A program made the position numbers and the translations under genes. From the NCBI RefSeq assembly GCF_033441515.1, contig NZ_JAWQJT010000001.1, positions 1,364,001 to 1,428,000 of the forward strand: a stretch of DNA of 64,000 bases, in the 5' to 3' direction. Origin of the DNA: Amycolatopsis solani (GTDB lineage Bacteria > Actinomycetota > Actinomycetes > Mycobacteriales > Pseudonocardiaceae). The first letter of the stretch is position 1, and the number at the start of each line of letters is the position of its first letter. Under the pieces are notes generated by a model. That model saw only the letters and a list, made by a program, of their open reading frames with translations, searched no databases and was not told where the DNA came from. Below are positions 7,361 to 15,397 of the stretch, piece after piece.

Positions 7361-7570
7361 GCGCAAGATCATGCGGGACCATGCGGGAATGGTCAAGCAT
7401 TGTCCCGTATTTGACCGCATTACAGGTTCACAACATGCGGGACCATGCGTTACCATGCGCGCATGAGCCAAACGCGAGTGCTATTCAGGGGAGACCACGG
7501 GCGGCGCCAGAACCTACGAACGTCGGGCCGACGACTACCGGAATGCGGGACCATGCGGCACAATGCGCGT
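7361..7570. promoter_or_regulatory. Divergent control region with repeated ATGCG elements
   Basis: Between two divergent HTH genes the 15-base word ATGCGGGACCATGCG occurs exactly three times, at 7371-7385, 7435-7449 and 7543-7557. A partial copy (ACCATGCG) is at 7452-7459. Each copy holds two ATGCG half-sites ten bases apart, one helical turn. Such an array beside two regulators is what a phage-type operator cluster looks like. Both flanking genes lack clear ribosome-binding sites. Which protein binds cannot be told from sequence. Confidence 0.7.
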
Positions 7571-8035
7571 GTGGCTTCCAAGCGACTACGCACCGCGAAC
7601 TACGACCAGCGCGCCCGCGCGCGGCTCGGCGATGCCGTCACGAAGGCACGCGAGGCGGGCGGCTGGCAGTACCGCACCGACTTCGTCGAGGCTGCGAAGC
7701 AGGCGGGAATCAAGCTGAACGTGCGCAGCATGGAACTGCTCGAAAACGGCGAACCCGGGGTGGGCCAAAGCGTCCTGTTCGGCGTCGCGCGGATACTGCC
7801 CAACTGGACCGAAGACACGCCGCGCATCGTTCTCGAAGACGGCCCGATTCCTCCGACGTCCGGTAGCGGCAGCGCGCACCTGGCCGTCGTTCCGGACCCC
7901 GAGCCGGAGCCCGGGCCTGACTTGCTCGACGACGTCGAGCGGAAGCTGTGGGCGATCACCGACCTGTCGGAAGACGAGCGATGGTCGTACATCTACCAGC
8001 ACCGCGCCCGCACGGCTCAGCGCTTCGGCGACTGA
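7571..8035 (+). CDS. Putative HTH repressor of the mobile element
   Basis: A 154-residue protein. Residues 1-75 resemble a Cro/CI-type HTH found in actinobacterial elements (ARLGDAVTKAREAGGW, then RTDFVEAAKQAGIKLNVRSMELLENGEP), in which a long insert precedes the recognition helix. A linker rich in Pro/Glu and a short C-terminal helix (DDVERKLWAI, ending in RWSYIYQHR) follow. GTG at 7571 is the preferred start because the frame upstream runs through the repeat operators; ATG at 7463 is in frame but would put the operators inside the gene. It is divergent from the XRE-like gene, as in a lysogeny-type switch. Confidence 0.65.
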   Translation: MASKRLRTANYDQRARARLGDAVTKAREAGGWQYRTDFVEAAKQAGIKLNVRSMELLENGEPGVGQSVLFGVARILPNWTEDTPRIVLEDGPIPPTSGSGSAHLAVVPDPEPEPGPDLLDDVERKLWAITDLSEDERWSYIYQHRARTAQRFGD

Positions 8036-8160
8036 CCAGCCGGTCAGGATCGTCACTACGGGCGTTCGCGTTACCCCATTTGCGAGAAGTTGCGACATTC
8101 GGGTGGAGATCATTCCAAAAACCCGAATTTAGCTCGCACTACGATTAACGCGCAGGCAAC

Positions 8161-8820
8161 GTGCGAGGTGTGGAGATCTTCGTAATCGTCTTGGGGGCAG
8201 TGGCGCTTTCCGCACTGGGGTTGTCTGGTTACGCGCTGCATCGTCTCCGGCGCACGCAAAAATGGGTCGCCGCCCACATCCAGGCGCAGGCGATCCTCCG
8301 CGACCCGCCGCCGGACGGTGGCGACGGCAAGCGGAGACACCTCCGGATCGTTGCAGTGTTCGCGCCGCTCGCTGCCGCGCTGTCGCTGGTGTTCCGGAAA
8401 GCCAGGGAGCACCCCGCAGCGGCTGCCGCTGCCTCGCTCGCCGCTTCTGGTGCCGCAGTCGCCGCAACGGCTGCGCTCGTCGGCGGGCTCGGCGGAGTCG
8501 GTGACGGCCCGCCGGGAGCAATGCGCGACCCGGCCCCCGCGCAGACGGCGACCGTGACCAACTCGGCGCCGGCGGCTACCAGCACCGTCGCGCCGAGCAG
8601 CGCAAGGGCCGGCGGGTCTGGCAGCGGGTCCACCGCGGCGAGCACACCGCCAGCGCCGACGAGCACCACGGCGACCGCGACGACCGCCACCGTGCCGACG
8701 CCGACCGCCTCGACGGCTGTACCCGTGACGAGCCCGTCCACGACTGTCACCACCACAGTGGCCGGGCGGGTCTGTGTCCTCGACGTCGAGCTAACCGACT
8801 TGCTACAGCTGTGCCTATAG
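8161..8820 (+). CDS. Membrane protein with Thr/Pro/Ser-rich tail
   Basis: A 219-residue protein. An N-terminal hydrophobic segment (residues 5-25) and one or two more between about 65-75 and 85-110 should place it in the membrane. Residues 120-200 are a low-complexity Thr/Ala/Ser/Pro stretch that looks like an extracellular or periplasmic stalk, ending in a short hydrophobic tail with CVLDVELTDLLQLCL. The GTG start has no strong ribosome-binding site. It overlaps the end of the convergent integrase gene by six bases. The function is unknown; a superinfection-exclusion or surface role is conceivable for a gene beside an integrase. Confidence 0.55.
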   Translation: MRGVEIFVIVLGAVALSALGLSGYALHRLRRTQKWVAAHIQAQAILRDPPPDGGDGKRRHLRIVAVFAPLAAALSLVFRKAREHPAAAAAASLAASGAAVAATAALVGGLGGVGDGPPGAMRDPAPAQTATVTNSAPAATSTVAPSSARAGGSGSGSTAASTPPAPTSTTATATTATVPTPTASTAVPVTSPSTTVTTTVAGRVCVLDVELTDLLQLCL

Positions 8821-10242
8821 CCAGTCGATGAGCGTGCGGTCCTCGGGCGCGGCGCGCTTGCCGCGTCCGATCGGAAGCACCCGGATCGTCATCAGCGTGC
8901 GGATCACCTCGCGCTGTTGGGCAATGTCGAGCCCCGGCCAGCGACCACGCAGGCCGGGGCCGACGACGGCCCGGAGCACCGCCGGCACCCGGGACTCCTT
9001 CGCCTTCCGCTCGGCCTCCTCGATCAGCGGCAGGTAGTGACGTTCCATCCGCGCGAGCCCGCCTGGCGTCAACCGCTCGTCCTCGGGCACGGTCGGCTCG
9101 GCCTGCTGGTAGTACCCCTCCAAGGCGGCGCGCAGCCGCTGCGCTTCCAGCTCATGTTTTGCCGCCTCGTCGGCGTCGTCTTTCGTCGCCAGCAGTTCCG
9201 CGAAGTCGTCGCGGCCGGCGCGGGCGAAAACGACGTCGCAGACGAACGGCTCGATCTCCGATTGCCGCACCCCAACGCAGCGTTTCTTGCACGCGTAGTA
9301 GTTGTGACCGTGGGCTGGCAGCACTCGCAGCACGGCCTCGCAGCGATCGCAAACCATCAGCCCGGACAGGAGATGCTTCACCGCCCCGTCGCGCTCCTGC
9401 GCGCGTCCCTCGGCCTTCAAGACTGCTACGCAGTCGAGGTGTTGCTTCTCCGTGAGGATCGCCGGCCAGACGCCTGGCCCGAACACCTCGCCTTGCAGCA
9501 CCCGCTTGCCGATGTAGGCCGGGTTAAGGACCGTCTTCCGGATGGTCGTCATCGACCACTTGTCGCGGCCACCTGGTGAGGGGATGCCCCTCTTGTGCAG
9601 GTGCTCGATCAGGCTGTTGATCGACTTCTTAGCGGCGATCCAGTCGGCAATCTCCCGCACGGCGGCGGCCTTTTCCTCAACGATGACCTGTTCGACGAAA
9701 TCCTTGGTGGTCTGGTCGTAGATCCGCGCATACCCGTACAAGACCGGGCCGTATGGGCGGCCGGTCTCGGCGTGCCCCCGCACGTCTCGCCTGATCCGCA
9801 GCGACGTCTCTTCGCTGTCGTAGACAGCCTTCACGCCGTCGTCGGCAAGCGTCTTCCAGTGACGCGGCTTGGACAGGTCATAGGTCTGTTCGTGGCTGGT
9901 GATGTGGATCAGCACGCCGAGATCGCGGCACCGTTCGAGCAACAGCGCCCACGTGGAAAGCACCCGACTGGCGCGGGCCGGCTCCCACAGCACGAGCACG
10001 TGCACCTTGCCCGAGGGCAGCACCTCATCGGCCAGCTTCACCCACTCGGGCCGCTTCTTCTTCGCGAACCGCGACGCGGACATGTCAGGGTCGGCGAAGC
10101 TGCCACCGTCGATCCAACCGTTCTCGACGGTGACAGCCAGCCCCTCGGAATTCTGTTCGGCGACCGAGCGCGACAGCTTGCGCTTGTCGTCCGAAACTCG
10201 GTTGTAGCGGACCGCTACCAGGCCAGACGCCCCAGATGCCAT
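8815..10242 (-). CDS. Large serine recombinase (integrase)
   Basis: A 475-residue site-specific recombinase that would insert and excise the element by serine chemistry. The N-terminal resolvase domain carries YNRVS with the catalytic serine at residue 17 and the downstream SVAEQ helix, and DPDMSASRFA matches the conserved DpdxSas region. The recombinase domain spans about residues 160-260 (YGPVLYGYARI, then PSPGGRDKWSMTTIRKTVLNPAYIGKRVLQG). A zinc ribbon follows with cysteines at 298, 301, 318 and 322, and then a coiled-coil segment near 350-420. Length is normal for a compact large serine integrase. It lies at the outer edge of the element, facing inward from the right junction. Confidence 0.93.
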   Translation of the reverse strand: MASGASGLVAVRYNRVSDDKRKLSRSVAEQNSEGLAVTVENGWIDGGSFADPDMSASRFAKKKRPEWVKLADEVLPSGKVHVLVLWEPARASRVLSTWALLLERCRDLGVLIHITSHEQTYDLSKPRHWKTLADDGVKAVYDSEETSLRIRRDVRGHAETGRPYGPVLYGYARIYDQTTKDFVEQVIVEEKAAAVREIADWIAAKKSINSLIEHLHKRGIPSPGGRDKWSMTTIRKTVLNPAYIGKRVLQGEVFGPGVWPAILTEKQHLDCVAVLKAEGRAQERDGAVKHLLSGLMVCDRCEAVLRVLPAHGHNYYACKKRCVGVRQSEIEPFVCDVVFARAGRDDFAELLATKDDADEAAKHELEAQRLRAALEGYYQQAEPTVPEDERLTPGGLARMERHYLPLIEEAERKAKESRVPAVLRAVVGPGLRGRWPGLDIAQQREVIRTLMTIRVLPIGRGKRAAPEDRTLIDWL

Positions 10243-10322
10243 GCCGCCAGCCTAACAGGGTCTTACGAAATAGATCAGCAGCCCTGCTCGTCCCTACCCC
10301 CAGCGCGCACTACGACGCAGCG
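10243..10322. other. Candidate attachment-site region
   Basis: Eighty bases between the integrase start codon and the end of the chromosomal MerR gene. Serine integrases normally sit within a few hundred bases of one att site, so attR or attL should lie here. Without the other junction the core cannot be identified, and no strong inverted repeat was noted by eye. Confidence 0.4.
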
Positions 10323-11057
10323 TCAGTCGCCGAGGTTCCGCTCCGCGTAGATCTTCATCGCGTCCCGGACGAACTCCGCCGTCGCGCCTTCCAGCCCGTA
10401 CCGCGGGTCGTCGACGTACAGCTGCCCCAAGCCCGCGAAGTACCCCGCGGACACCGACGAAACCGCCGGCCGCAGCCACGCGTGCAACCGCCGCGTGATC
10501 GCCTGGACGTCGTCGGCGTCCGGGCTCAGCCCGGCTTCCCGGGCCGCGCCGAACGCGGTCGAGATGTCCAGTTGCTCCTGCTGGTGGGCCTGCTTCTCCG
10601 CCGTGGACAACGAACTCCACCACTGGTCACCCCGCCGGTACGCGTCGGCGCCCCAGCGTTCGGTGACCTCCTTCTCGTACTTCGTGTGGTCGAAGCCGTC
10701 GAAGACTTCCTCCGCCATCAGTCGTTCACCTCCTTTCAGTTTCCGGAGCGTCGTGCGGACCGACTCGATCTGCCTGCCGATCCGCCACCGCTCCTGTTCG
10801 AGCAGCTCCAGGTGCGTCTCGAGCGCGCTCGCGCTGTCACGCTGCCCGTCGAGCACCTCGGCGATCGCCGGCAGCCCGAGTCCGAGCTCGCGCAGCAACA
10901 GGATCCGCTGCAGCCGGACGAGCGCCTGCTCGTCGTAGTAGCGGTAGCCGTTGCCGCCGATCCGGCTGGGCTCGAGCAGGCCGACCGCGCCGTAGTGACG
11001 CAGCGTCCGGCTCGTGGTCCCCGCCGAGCGGGCGATGTCCTGGATCGACCACTCCAT
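10323..11057 (-). CDS. MerR-family regulator with TipAS-type ligand domain
   Basis: A 244-residue transcription activator of the TipA class. Residues 1-70 are a MerR winged HTH (IQDIARSAGTTSRTLRHYGAVGLL, then GYRYYDEQALVRLQRILLLRELG), followed by a coiled-coil dimerisation helix at about 75-110. Residues 120-244 match the TipAS drug-binding domain (GFDHTKYEKEVTERWG, AYRRGDQWW, ending YFAGLGQLYVDDPRY). The length equals that of full-length TipAL proteins, so the gene is not broken by the neighbouring element. Proteins of this class bind thiopeptides or other amphipathic drugs and activate their own and efflux promoters. An inverted repeat upstream fits autoregulation. Confidence 0.9.
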   Translation of the reverse strand: MEWSIQDIARSAGTTSRTLRHYGAVGLLEPSRIGGNGYRYYDEQALVRLQRILLLRELGLGLPAIAEVLDGQRDSASALETHLELLEQERWRIGRQIESVRTTLRKLKGGERLMAEEVFDGFDHTKYEKEVTERWGADAYRRGDQWWSSLSTAEKQAHQQEQLDISTAFGAAREAGLSPDADDVQAITRRLHAWLRPAVSSVSAGYFAGLGQLYVDDPRYGLEGATAEFVRDAMKIYAERNLGD

Positions 11058-11074
11058 GACTTCGACGATAGAAG

Positions 11075-11089
11075 TTGACGCAACGTCAA
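11075..11089 (-). promoter_or_regulatory. Candidate MerR operator
   Basis: Inverted repeat TTGACG-CAA-CGTCAA, eighteen bases upstream of the merR start codon. MerR proteins act on a dyad between promoter elements, and this is the only such dyad close to the gene. Assignment to the MerR protein is by position. Confidence 0.6.
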
Positions 11090-11120
11090 AGTCAAACCAT
11101 CGGAGTGTCTAGGCCTATCT

Positions 11121-11137
11121 AGTATCAAGGCGATACT
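11121..11137 (+). promoter_or_regulatory. Palindrome upstream of the DoxX gene
   Basis: AGTATC and GATACT flank a 5-base spacer, about 90 bases before the DoxX start. It could be an operator for the DoxX gene or a second site of the divergent MerR regulator. The binding protein is unknown. Confidence 0.4.
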
Positions 11138-11227
11138 TCCACAGAAAGCCCGATGAGGATTTGAGCGCGGGCCGAGCGGGCACTCAGGCGGTAAGTTCGA
11201 CCACCAGCGGCCCGTACGAGGAAGGCT

Positions 11228-11773
11228 ATGACCGTGATACTCCGTCGAGTGGCACGTCCCCTGCTCGCCACGATCTTCGTGACGGGCGGCATCAGCGCGC
11301 TGAGGCAGGCCGAGGGCCACGCCAAGGCGGCGGAACCGTTTCTCAACAACGCGTTGGACAAGTTCGGCGACGTCCTGCCGGAACAGGTGCCGCGCGACCC
11401 GGTGACGCTCGTCCGGATCGACGCCGCCGTGAAGATCGGCGCCGGCCTCGCGCTCGCGTCCGGGAAGGCGCCGCGGCTCGCCGCCGGCCTGCTGCTGGGC
11501 AGCCTGGTCCCCACGACCCTCGCGACGCACAGCTTCTGGGGCATCAAGGACCCGGCCGAGAAGCAGCAGCAGCAGATCCAGTTCTTCAAGAACGCCGGCC
11601 TGGCCGGTGGCCTGCTGCTCGCGGTCGCCGACACGCACGGGAAGCCGTCGGCGGCCTGGCGCGCGAAGCACGCCGCGAAGGACGTCAGCGCCACCGCCGG
11701 CAAGCTGAGCCGCAAGGCCGAGAAGCGCGCGAACAAGCTCGCGAAGCGGGCCCAGAAGGCGCTCCCCAACTGA
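11228..11773 (+). CDS. DoxX-family membrane protein
   Basis: A 181-residue DoxX-type integral membrane protein. Hydrophobic helices are visible at about residues 8-22, 62-80, 84-105 and 122-138. The N-terminal RRVARPLLATIFVTGGISALR and the central VRIDAAVKIGAGLALASGKAPRLAAGLLLGSLVPTTLATHSFW are characteristic of the actinobacterial DoxX group. The C-terminal 45 residues are Lys/Arg/Ala-rich and cytoplasmic. Family members are linked to redox balance and oxidative stress; the role here is not defined. The ATG lies after GAGGAAGG. Transcription probably ends at the perfect hairpin immediately downstream. Confidence 0.85.
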   Translation: MTVILRRVARPLLATIFVTGGISALRQAEGHAKAAEPFLNNALDKFGDVLPEQVPRDPVTLVRIDAAVKIGAGLALASGKAPRLAAGLLLGSLVPTTLATHSFWGIKDPAEKQQQQIQFFKNAGLAGGLLLAVADTHGKPSAAWRAKHAAKDVSATAGKLSRKAEKRANKLAKRAQKALPN

Positions 11774-11775
11774 CA

Positions 11776-11833
11776 CTTTCACGGGGAAAGTGCCGCCCCC
11801 GAACTTCCGGGAGCGGCACTTTCCCCGTGAAAG
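11776..11833. terminator. Bidirectional terminator with perfect 21-base arms
   Basis: Arms 11776-11796 and 11813-11833 are exact reverse complements around a 16-base centre that can pair further. It fills the whole gap between the convergent DoxX and thiolase genes, so it serves both strands. The arm contains a smaller nested hairpin (CTTTC...GAAAG), giving it an unusually repetitive structure. Confidence 0.85.
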
Positions 11834-13138
11834 CTACTTCTCCAGGATCGCGGTGACGCCCTGGCCGCCGGCCGCGCAGATCGAGATCAGGCCGCGGCCC
11901 GACCCCTTCTCGTGCAGCAGCTTCGCCAGCGTCGCGACGATCCGGCCGCCGGTTGCGGCGAACGGGTGCCCGGCCGCCAGCGACGAGCCGTTGACGTTCA
12001 GCTTCGCCCGGTCGATCGCGCCCAGCGGCTCGTCCAGCTCCAGCTTCTCCTTGGCGAACGCCGGGTCCTCCCACGCCTTGAGCGTGGCCAGCACCTGCGA
12101 CGCGAAAGCCTCGTGGATCTCGTAGAAGTCGAAGTCCTGCAGCGTCAGCCCGGCCTTCGCGAGCATCCGCGGCACGGCGTAGGCGGGCGCCATCAGCAGG
12201 CCCTCTTCGCCGTGGACGTAGTCGACGGCCGCGGTCTGCGAGAACGTCAGGTACGCCAGCACCGGCAGCTTGTGCGCCTTCGCCCACTCGTCGGTGGCGA
12301 GCAGGACCGTCGACGCGCCGTCGGTCAGCGGCGTCGAGTTGCCCGCCGTCATGGTGCCGTCCGGGCCGCCGAAGGCCGGCTTGAGCTTGGCCAGCTTCTC
12401 CGCGGTCGAGTCCGGGCGCAGGTTCTGGTCGCGCGCCAGCTTGAGGAACGGCGTCACGAGGTCGTCGAAGAACCCGCGCTCGTAGGCGGCGGCGAGGTGC
12501 TGGTGGCTGGCCGCGGCCAGCTCGTCCTGCGCCTCGCGGGTGATCTCCCAGATCTTCGCGGTCAGGGCCGCGTGCTCGCCCATCGAGAGGCCGGTGCGCG
12601 GCTCGGAGTTGCGCGGGATGGCCGGGACGATGTGCCCGGGCCGGATCTTCGCGACGAGCTTCAGGCGGTCGCCGAGCGTCTTCGCGCTGTTGAGCCCGAT
12701 GAGGATCTGCCGGAGGTCCTCGTTGACGGCCAGCGGCGCGTCGCTCGTGGTGTCGACGCCGCCCGCGATGGCCGAGTCGATCTGGCCCAGCGCGATCTTG
12801 TTGGCGACGTTGATGATCGCCTGCAGACCGGTGCCGCACGCCATCTGGACGTCGGCGGCGGGGGTCGCGGGCGAGAGTTTGCTGCCGAGCACGCTCTCGC
12901 GGGCCAGGTTGAAGTCCTTCGAGTGCTTGAGCACGGCGCCGGCCGCGACCTCGCCGATCACCTCGCCCTGCAGCGAGAAGCGGCTGACCAGGCCGTCGAT
13001 GGCGGCGGTGAGCATGTCCTGGTTCGACGCCTTCGCGTACGGGCCGTTCGACCTCGCGAAGGGGATCCGGTTGCCCCCGATGATGGCGACCTTGCGCACG
13101 GCAGGCGCCTGCTTTGGTTGCTTCGGCTTCGGCGGCAT
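11834..13138 (-). CDS. Acetyl-CoA acetyltransferase / 3-ketoacyl-CoA thiolase (FadA2-like)
   Basis: A 434-residue thiolase that condenses or cleaves acyl-CoA in fatty-acid metabolism. The nucleophilic cysteine is in VQMACGTGLQ (about residue 99). The C-terminal signature blocks NVNGSSLAAGHPFAATGGR and ICAAGGQG supply the catalytic histidine and second cysteine, and EIHEAFA is present. The length and N-terminal block (VAIIGGNRIPFARSNG) match the FadI/FadA2 type rather than short biosynthetic thiolases. The ATG follows GAGGTG. It is divergent from fabG4 across a 92-base region carrying a strong TetR-type operator, the same gene order as the mycobacterial fadA2-fabG4-htdX locus. Confidence 0.93.
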   Translation of the reverse strand: MPPKPKQPKQAPAVRKVAIIGGNRIPFARSNGPYAKASNQDMLTAAIDGLVSRFSLQGEVIGEVAAGAVLKHSKDFNLARESVLGSKLSPATPAADVQMACGTGLQAIINVANKIALGQIDSAIAGGVDTTSDAPLAVNEDLRQILIGLNSAKTLGDRLKLVAKIRPGHIVPAIPRNSEPRTGLSMGEHAALTAKIWEITREAQDELAAASHQHLAAAYERGFFDDLVTPFLKLARDQNLRPDSTAEKLAKLKPAFGGPDGTMTAGNSTPLTDGASTVLLATDEWAKAHKLPVLAYLTFSQTAAVDYVHGEEGLLMAPAYAVPRMLAKAGLTLQDFDFYEIHEAFASQVLATLKAWEDPAFAKEKLELDEPLGAIDRAKLNVNGSSLAAGHPFAATGGRIVATLAKLLHEKGSGRGLISICAAGGQGVTAILEK

Positions 13139-13171
13139 GACTTCACCTCTCTGGTCGTGTCCCTCACACTG

Positions 13172-13193
13172 TAACCTACTAGCGAGTAGGTTA
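13172..13193. promoter_or_regulatory. TetR-type operator between thiolase and fabG4
   Basis: A perfect dyad: nine-base arms (13172-13180 and 13185-13193) around a 4-base centre, with core CTACTAGCGAGTAG at 13176-13189. It lies in the shared promoter region of the two divergent genes. The core YTAC-N6-GTAR recurs beside the tetR gene and upstream of the fadE5-like gene. Confidence 0.8.
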
Positions 13194-13230
13194 GACTGCG
13201 ACGTGACGCAGACTGCACGGGAGGCAACCG

Positions 13231-14565
13231 ATGGCTGACAGGTACCAGCAGTTCACGAAAACCCCGGTGGGGAAGTTCGTGGTGCCGAAGCTCGGCCTGC
13301 CCAACCCCGCCGCGCTGCGCCGGTACAAGCCCGGGCAACCCGCACTCGAGGGTCCCGCACTTCTCGGTGCCGCGCCCGGTGGACGGCTCGAGAAGACCCT
13401 GCGCGACCAGCTCGCCGACGCGGGCATCGAGGTCGTCACGTCCGCGGCCGACCGGCACGCGGCCCTCGTCTTCGACGCCACCGGCATCACCGAGCCCGCT
13501 CGCCTGCGCGAGGTCTACGACTTCTTCCACCCGGTGATCCGCAGCGTCGGGCCGTCCGGCCGCGTCGTCGTCCTGGGCACGCCGCCGGAGCAGGTCGAAG
13601 GCCGCGAGCGGATCGCCCAGCGCGCGCTCGAGGGCTTCGTGCGCTCGGTCGGCAAGGAGCTGAAGCGCGGCGCGACCGCCCAGCTCGTGTACGTCGCCGA
13701 AGGCGCTGAAGAGGTCACGGAGTCGACCCTGCGCTTCCTGCTCTCCGCGAAGTCCGCGTTCGTCGACGCGCAGGTCATCCGGATCGGCGCCGAGGGCAAG
13801 ACGGCGGTCGCCCCCGCGAACTGGGAAAAGCCCCTCGACGGCAAGGTCGCGCTGGTCACCGGCGCATCCCGCGGCATCGGCACGGCGATCGCCGAGGTGC
13901 TGGCCCGCGACGGCGCGCACGTCGTCGCGCTCGACATCCCCGCCCAGGGCGGCGACCTGTCCAAGGTGGCGAACAAGGTCGGCGGGTCGGCGCTGCAGCT
14001 CGACATCACGTCGCCGAGCGCGCCCGCGAAGCTCGCGGAGTACTTGAAGGAGCGCCACGGCGGCGTCGACATCGTCGTGCACAACGCGGGCATCACGCGC
14101 GACAAGACGCTCGGCAACATGAGCGAGAGCGCGTGGGACTCGGTGATCGCGGTGAACCTGGCCTCGCAGCTCGCGGTGAACGACAAGCTGCTCGCGGACA
14201 AGGTGCTGAACGAAAACGGCCGCATCGTCGGCGTCTCGTCGATCGCGGGCATCGCCGGCAACGTCGGCCAGACGAACTACGCGACGTCGAAGGCCGGCGT
14301 GATCGGCATGGTGAACGTCGGCGCCCCGCAGCTCGCGGAGTACGGCGGCACGATCAACGCCGTCGCGCCCGGCTTCATCGAGACCAAGATGACGGCCGCC
14401 GTGCCGCTGTTCATCCGCGAGGCCGGCCGCCGGCTGTCCAGCCTCGGCCAGGGCGGCCTGCCGGTCGACGTCGCCGAGACGATCGCCTGGTACGCGAACC
14501 CGGCGTCGGCCGCGGTGAACGGCAACGTGGTCCGCGTCTGCGGCCAGGCGCTGCTGGGGGCCTGA
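13231..14565 (+). CDS. fabG4: High-molecular-weight 3-oxoacyl-ACP/CoA reductase (FabG4-like)
   Basis: A 444-residue two-domain short-chain dehydrogenase that reduces 3-oxoacyl thioesters, using NAD(H) in the mycobacterial homologue. The N-terminal 200 residues form a flavodoxin-like domain lacking a normal cofactor motif. The catalytic SDR domain starts near residue 208 with GASRGIG, followed by HNAGITRD, a serine in VGVSSIAGIAGNVGQTNY, and the YATSKAG active-site Tyr-Lys. This domain order and length are those of mycobacterial FabG4. The ATG is preceded by GGGAGG. The MaoC hydratase follows after one base, so reductase and hydratase are made together and probably act sequentially on the same acyl chain. 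Confidence 0.92.
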   Translation: MADRYQQFTKTPVGKFVVPKLGLPNPAALRRYKPGQPALEGPALLGAAPGGRLEKTLRDQLADAGIEVVTSAADRHAALVFDATGITEPARLREVYDFFHPVIRSVGPSGRVVVLGTPPEQVEGRERIAQRALEGFVRSVGKELKRGATAQLVYVAEGAEEVTESTLRFLLSAKSAFVDAQVIRIGAEGKTAVAPANWEKPLDGKVALVTGASRGIGTAIAEVLARDGAHVVALDIPAQGGDLSKVANKVGGSALQLDITSPSAPAKLAEYLKERHGGVDIVVHNAGITRDKTLGNMSESAWDSVIAVNLASQLAVNDKLLADKVLNENGRIVGVSSIAGIAGNVGQTNYATSKAGVIGMVNVGAPQLAEYGGTINAVAPGFIETKMTAAVPLFIREAGRRLSSLGQGGLPVDVAETIAWYANPASAAVNGNVVRVCGQALLGA

Positions 14566-14566
14566 C

Positions 14567-15397
14567 GTGGTGATCCGCGAACTCGACAGCACCCCGAGCC
14601 TGGCGACCCTGTACCCGAAGGCGCTCCTCGGCTTTCGCAAAACGGGCTCGGCGCTGCCGGACACCGAGCTGGTCCGCACGGGCGTCGTCGTCGACCCGGC
14701 GCACCTCGCCGCGTACAACACGGTCTGCGGCTTCCGGCTGAGCGACGAGCTGCCGGCGACGTACCCGCACTTGCTGGCGTTCCCGCTGCAGATGGCGCTG
14801 ATGACCGAGCCGGGGTTCCCGTTCCCGCTGCTCGGCATGGTGCACGTGGCGAACCGGATCACGCAGCACCGCGCGTTGCGGCTGAGTGAGCCGGTAACGA
14901 TCCGGGTGCGCGCGGAGAACCTGCGCGACCACGAGAAGGGCCGTCAGTTCGACGTCGTCAGCGAGGCGTGGTCGGGCGACGACCTGGTGTGGGTCGACGT
15001 GAGCACGTACCTGCGTCGCGGGGGTGGCTCTTCGTCGTCGCGCCGGGAGCAGCTCGCCCCGCCGACCCCGGACGCGATCTGGCGGATCCCGGGCGACATC
15101 GGCCGCCGCTACGCGGAGGTGTCGGGCGACCGCAACCCGATCCACCTGCACCCGCTGACGGCCAAGCTGTTCGGCTTCCCGAAGGCGATCGCCCACGGGA
15201 TGTGGACGAAGGCCCACGCACTGGCGGCGTTCGAGGGCCGGCTGCCCGCGGCGTTCACGATCGACGTCAAGTTCAAGCAGCCGGTGCTGCTGCCGGCCAA
15301 GGCGGGCTTCACGTCGTGGTCCGGTCCGGAGGGGTGGGCGTTCGAGCTGTGGAGCAAGGCGAAGCCGCACCTCGAGGGGACGATCACCTCACTCTGA
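14567..15397 (+). CDS. MaoC-type 3-hydroxyacyl-thioester dehydratase (HtdX-like)
   Basis: A 276-residue hotdog-fold hydratase. The C-terminal half contains the R-hydratase motif YAEVSGDRNPIHLHPLTAKLFGF with catalytic Asp and His, followed by AIAHGMW. The N-terminal half is a degenerate second hotdog, giving the double-hotdog architecture of mycobacterial HtdX. It would interconvert 3-hydroxyacyl and 2-enoyl thioesters, taking the product of the adjacent FabG4-like reductase. The GTG at 14567 starts one base after the reductase stop, so translation is coupled. The gene overlaps the end of the convergent tetR gene by nine bases. Confidence 0.9.
   Translation: MVIRELDSTPSLATLYPKALLGFRKTGSALPDTELVRTGVVVDPAHLAAYNTVCGFRLSDELPATYPHLLAFPLQMALMTEPGFPFPLLGMVHVANRITQHRALRLSEPVTIRVRAENLRDHEKGRQFDVVSEAWSGDDLVWVDVSTYLRRGGGSSSSRREQLAPPTPDAIWRIPGDIGRRYAEVSGDRNPIHLHPLTAKLFGFPKAIAHGMWTKAHALAAFEGRLPAAFTIDVKFKQPVLLPAKAGFTSWSGPEGWAFELWSKAKPHLEGTITSL

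Larger units (their letters stand above)
1..10260. mobile_element. Right-hand part of an integrated actinophage-like or integrative element
   Basis: All genes from the left window edge to the integrase are small, tightly packed and typical of phage or integrative elements (HNH, RAD52-like annealing, HTH switch, serine integrase), while from 10,323 on the genes are ordinary chromosomal ones. The right junction should lie between the integrase start at 10,242 and the MerR gene end at 10,323. No structural phage genes or conjugation translocase are seen, so phage and integrative element cannot be told apart here. The left end is outside the window. Confidence 0.75.

Noticed and set aside
10323..11057. 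MerR gene disrupted by the mobile element
   Set aside because: The protein has a full TipAS domain and a natural stop, so the element did not truncate it.
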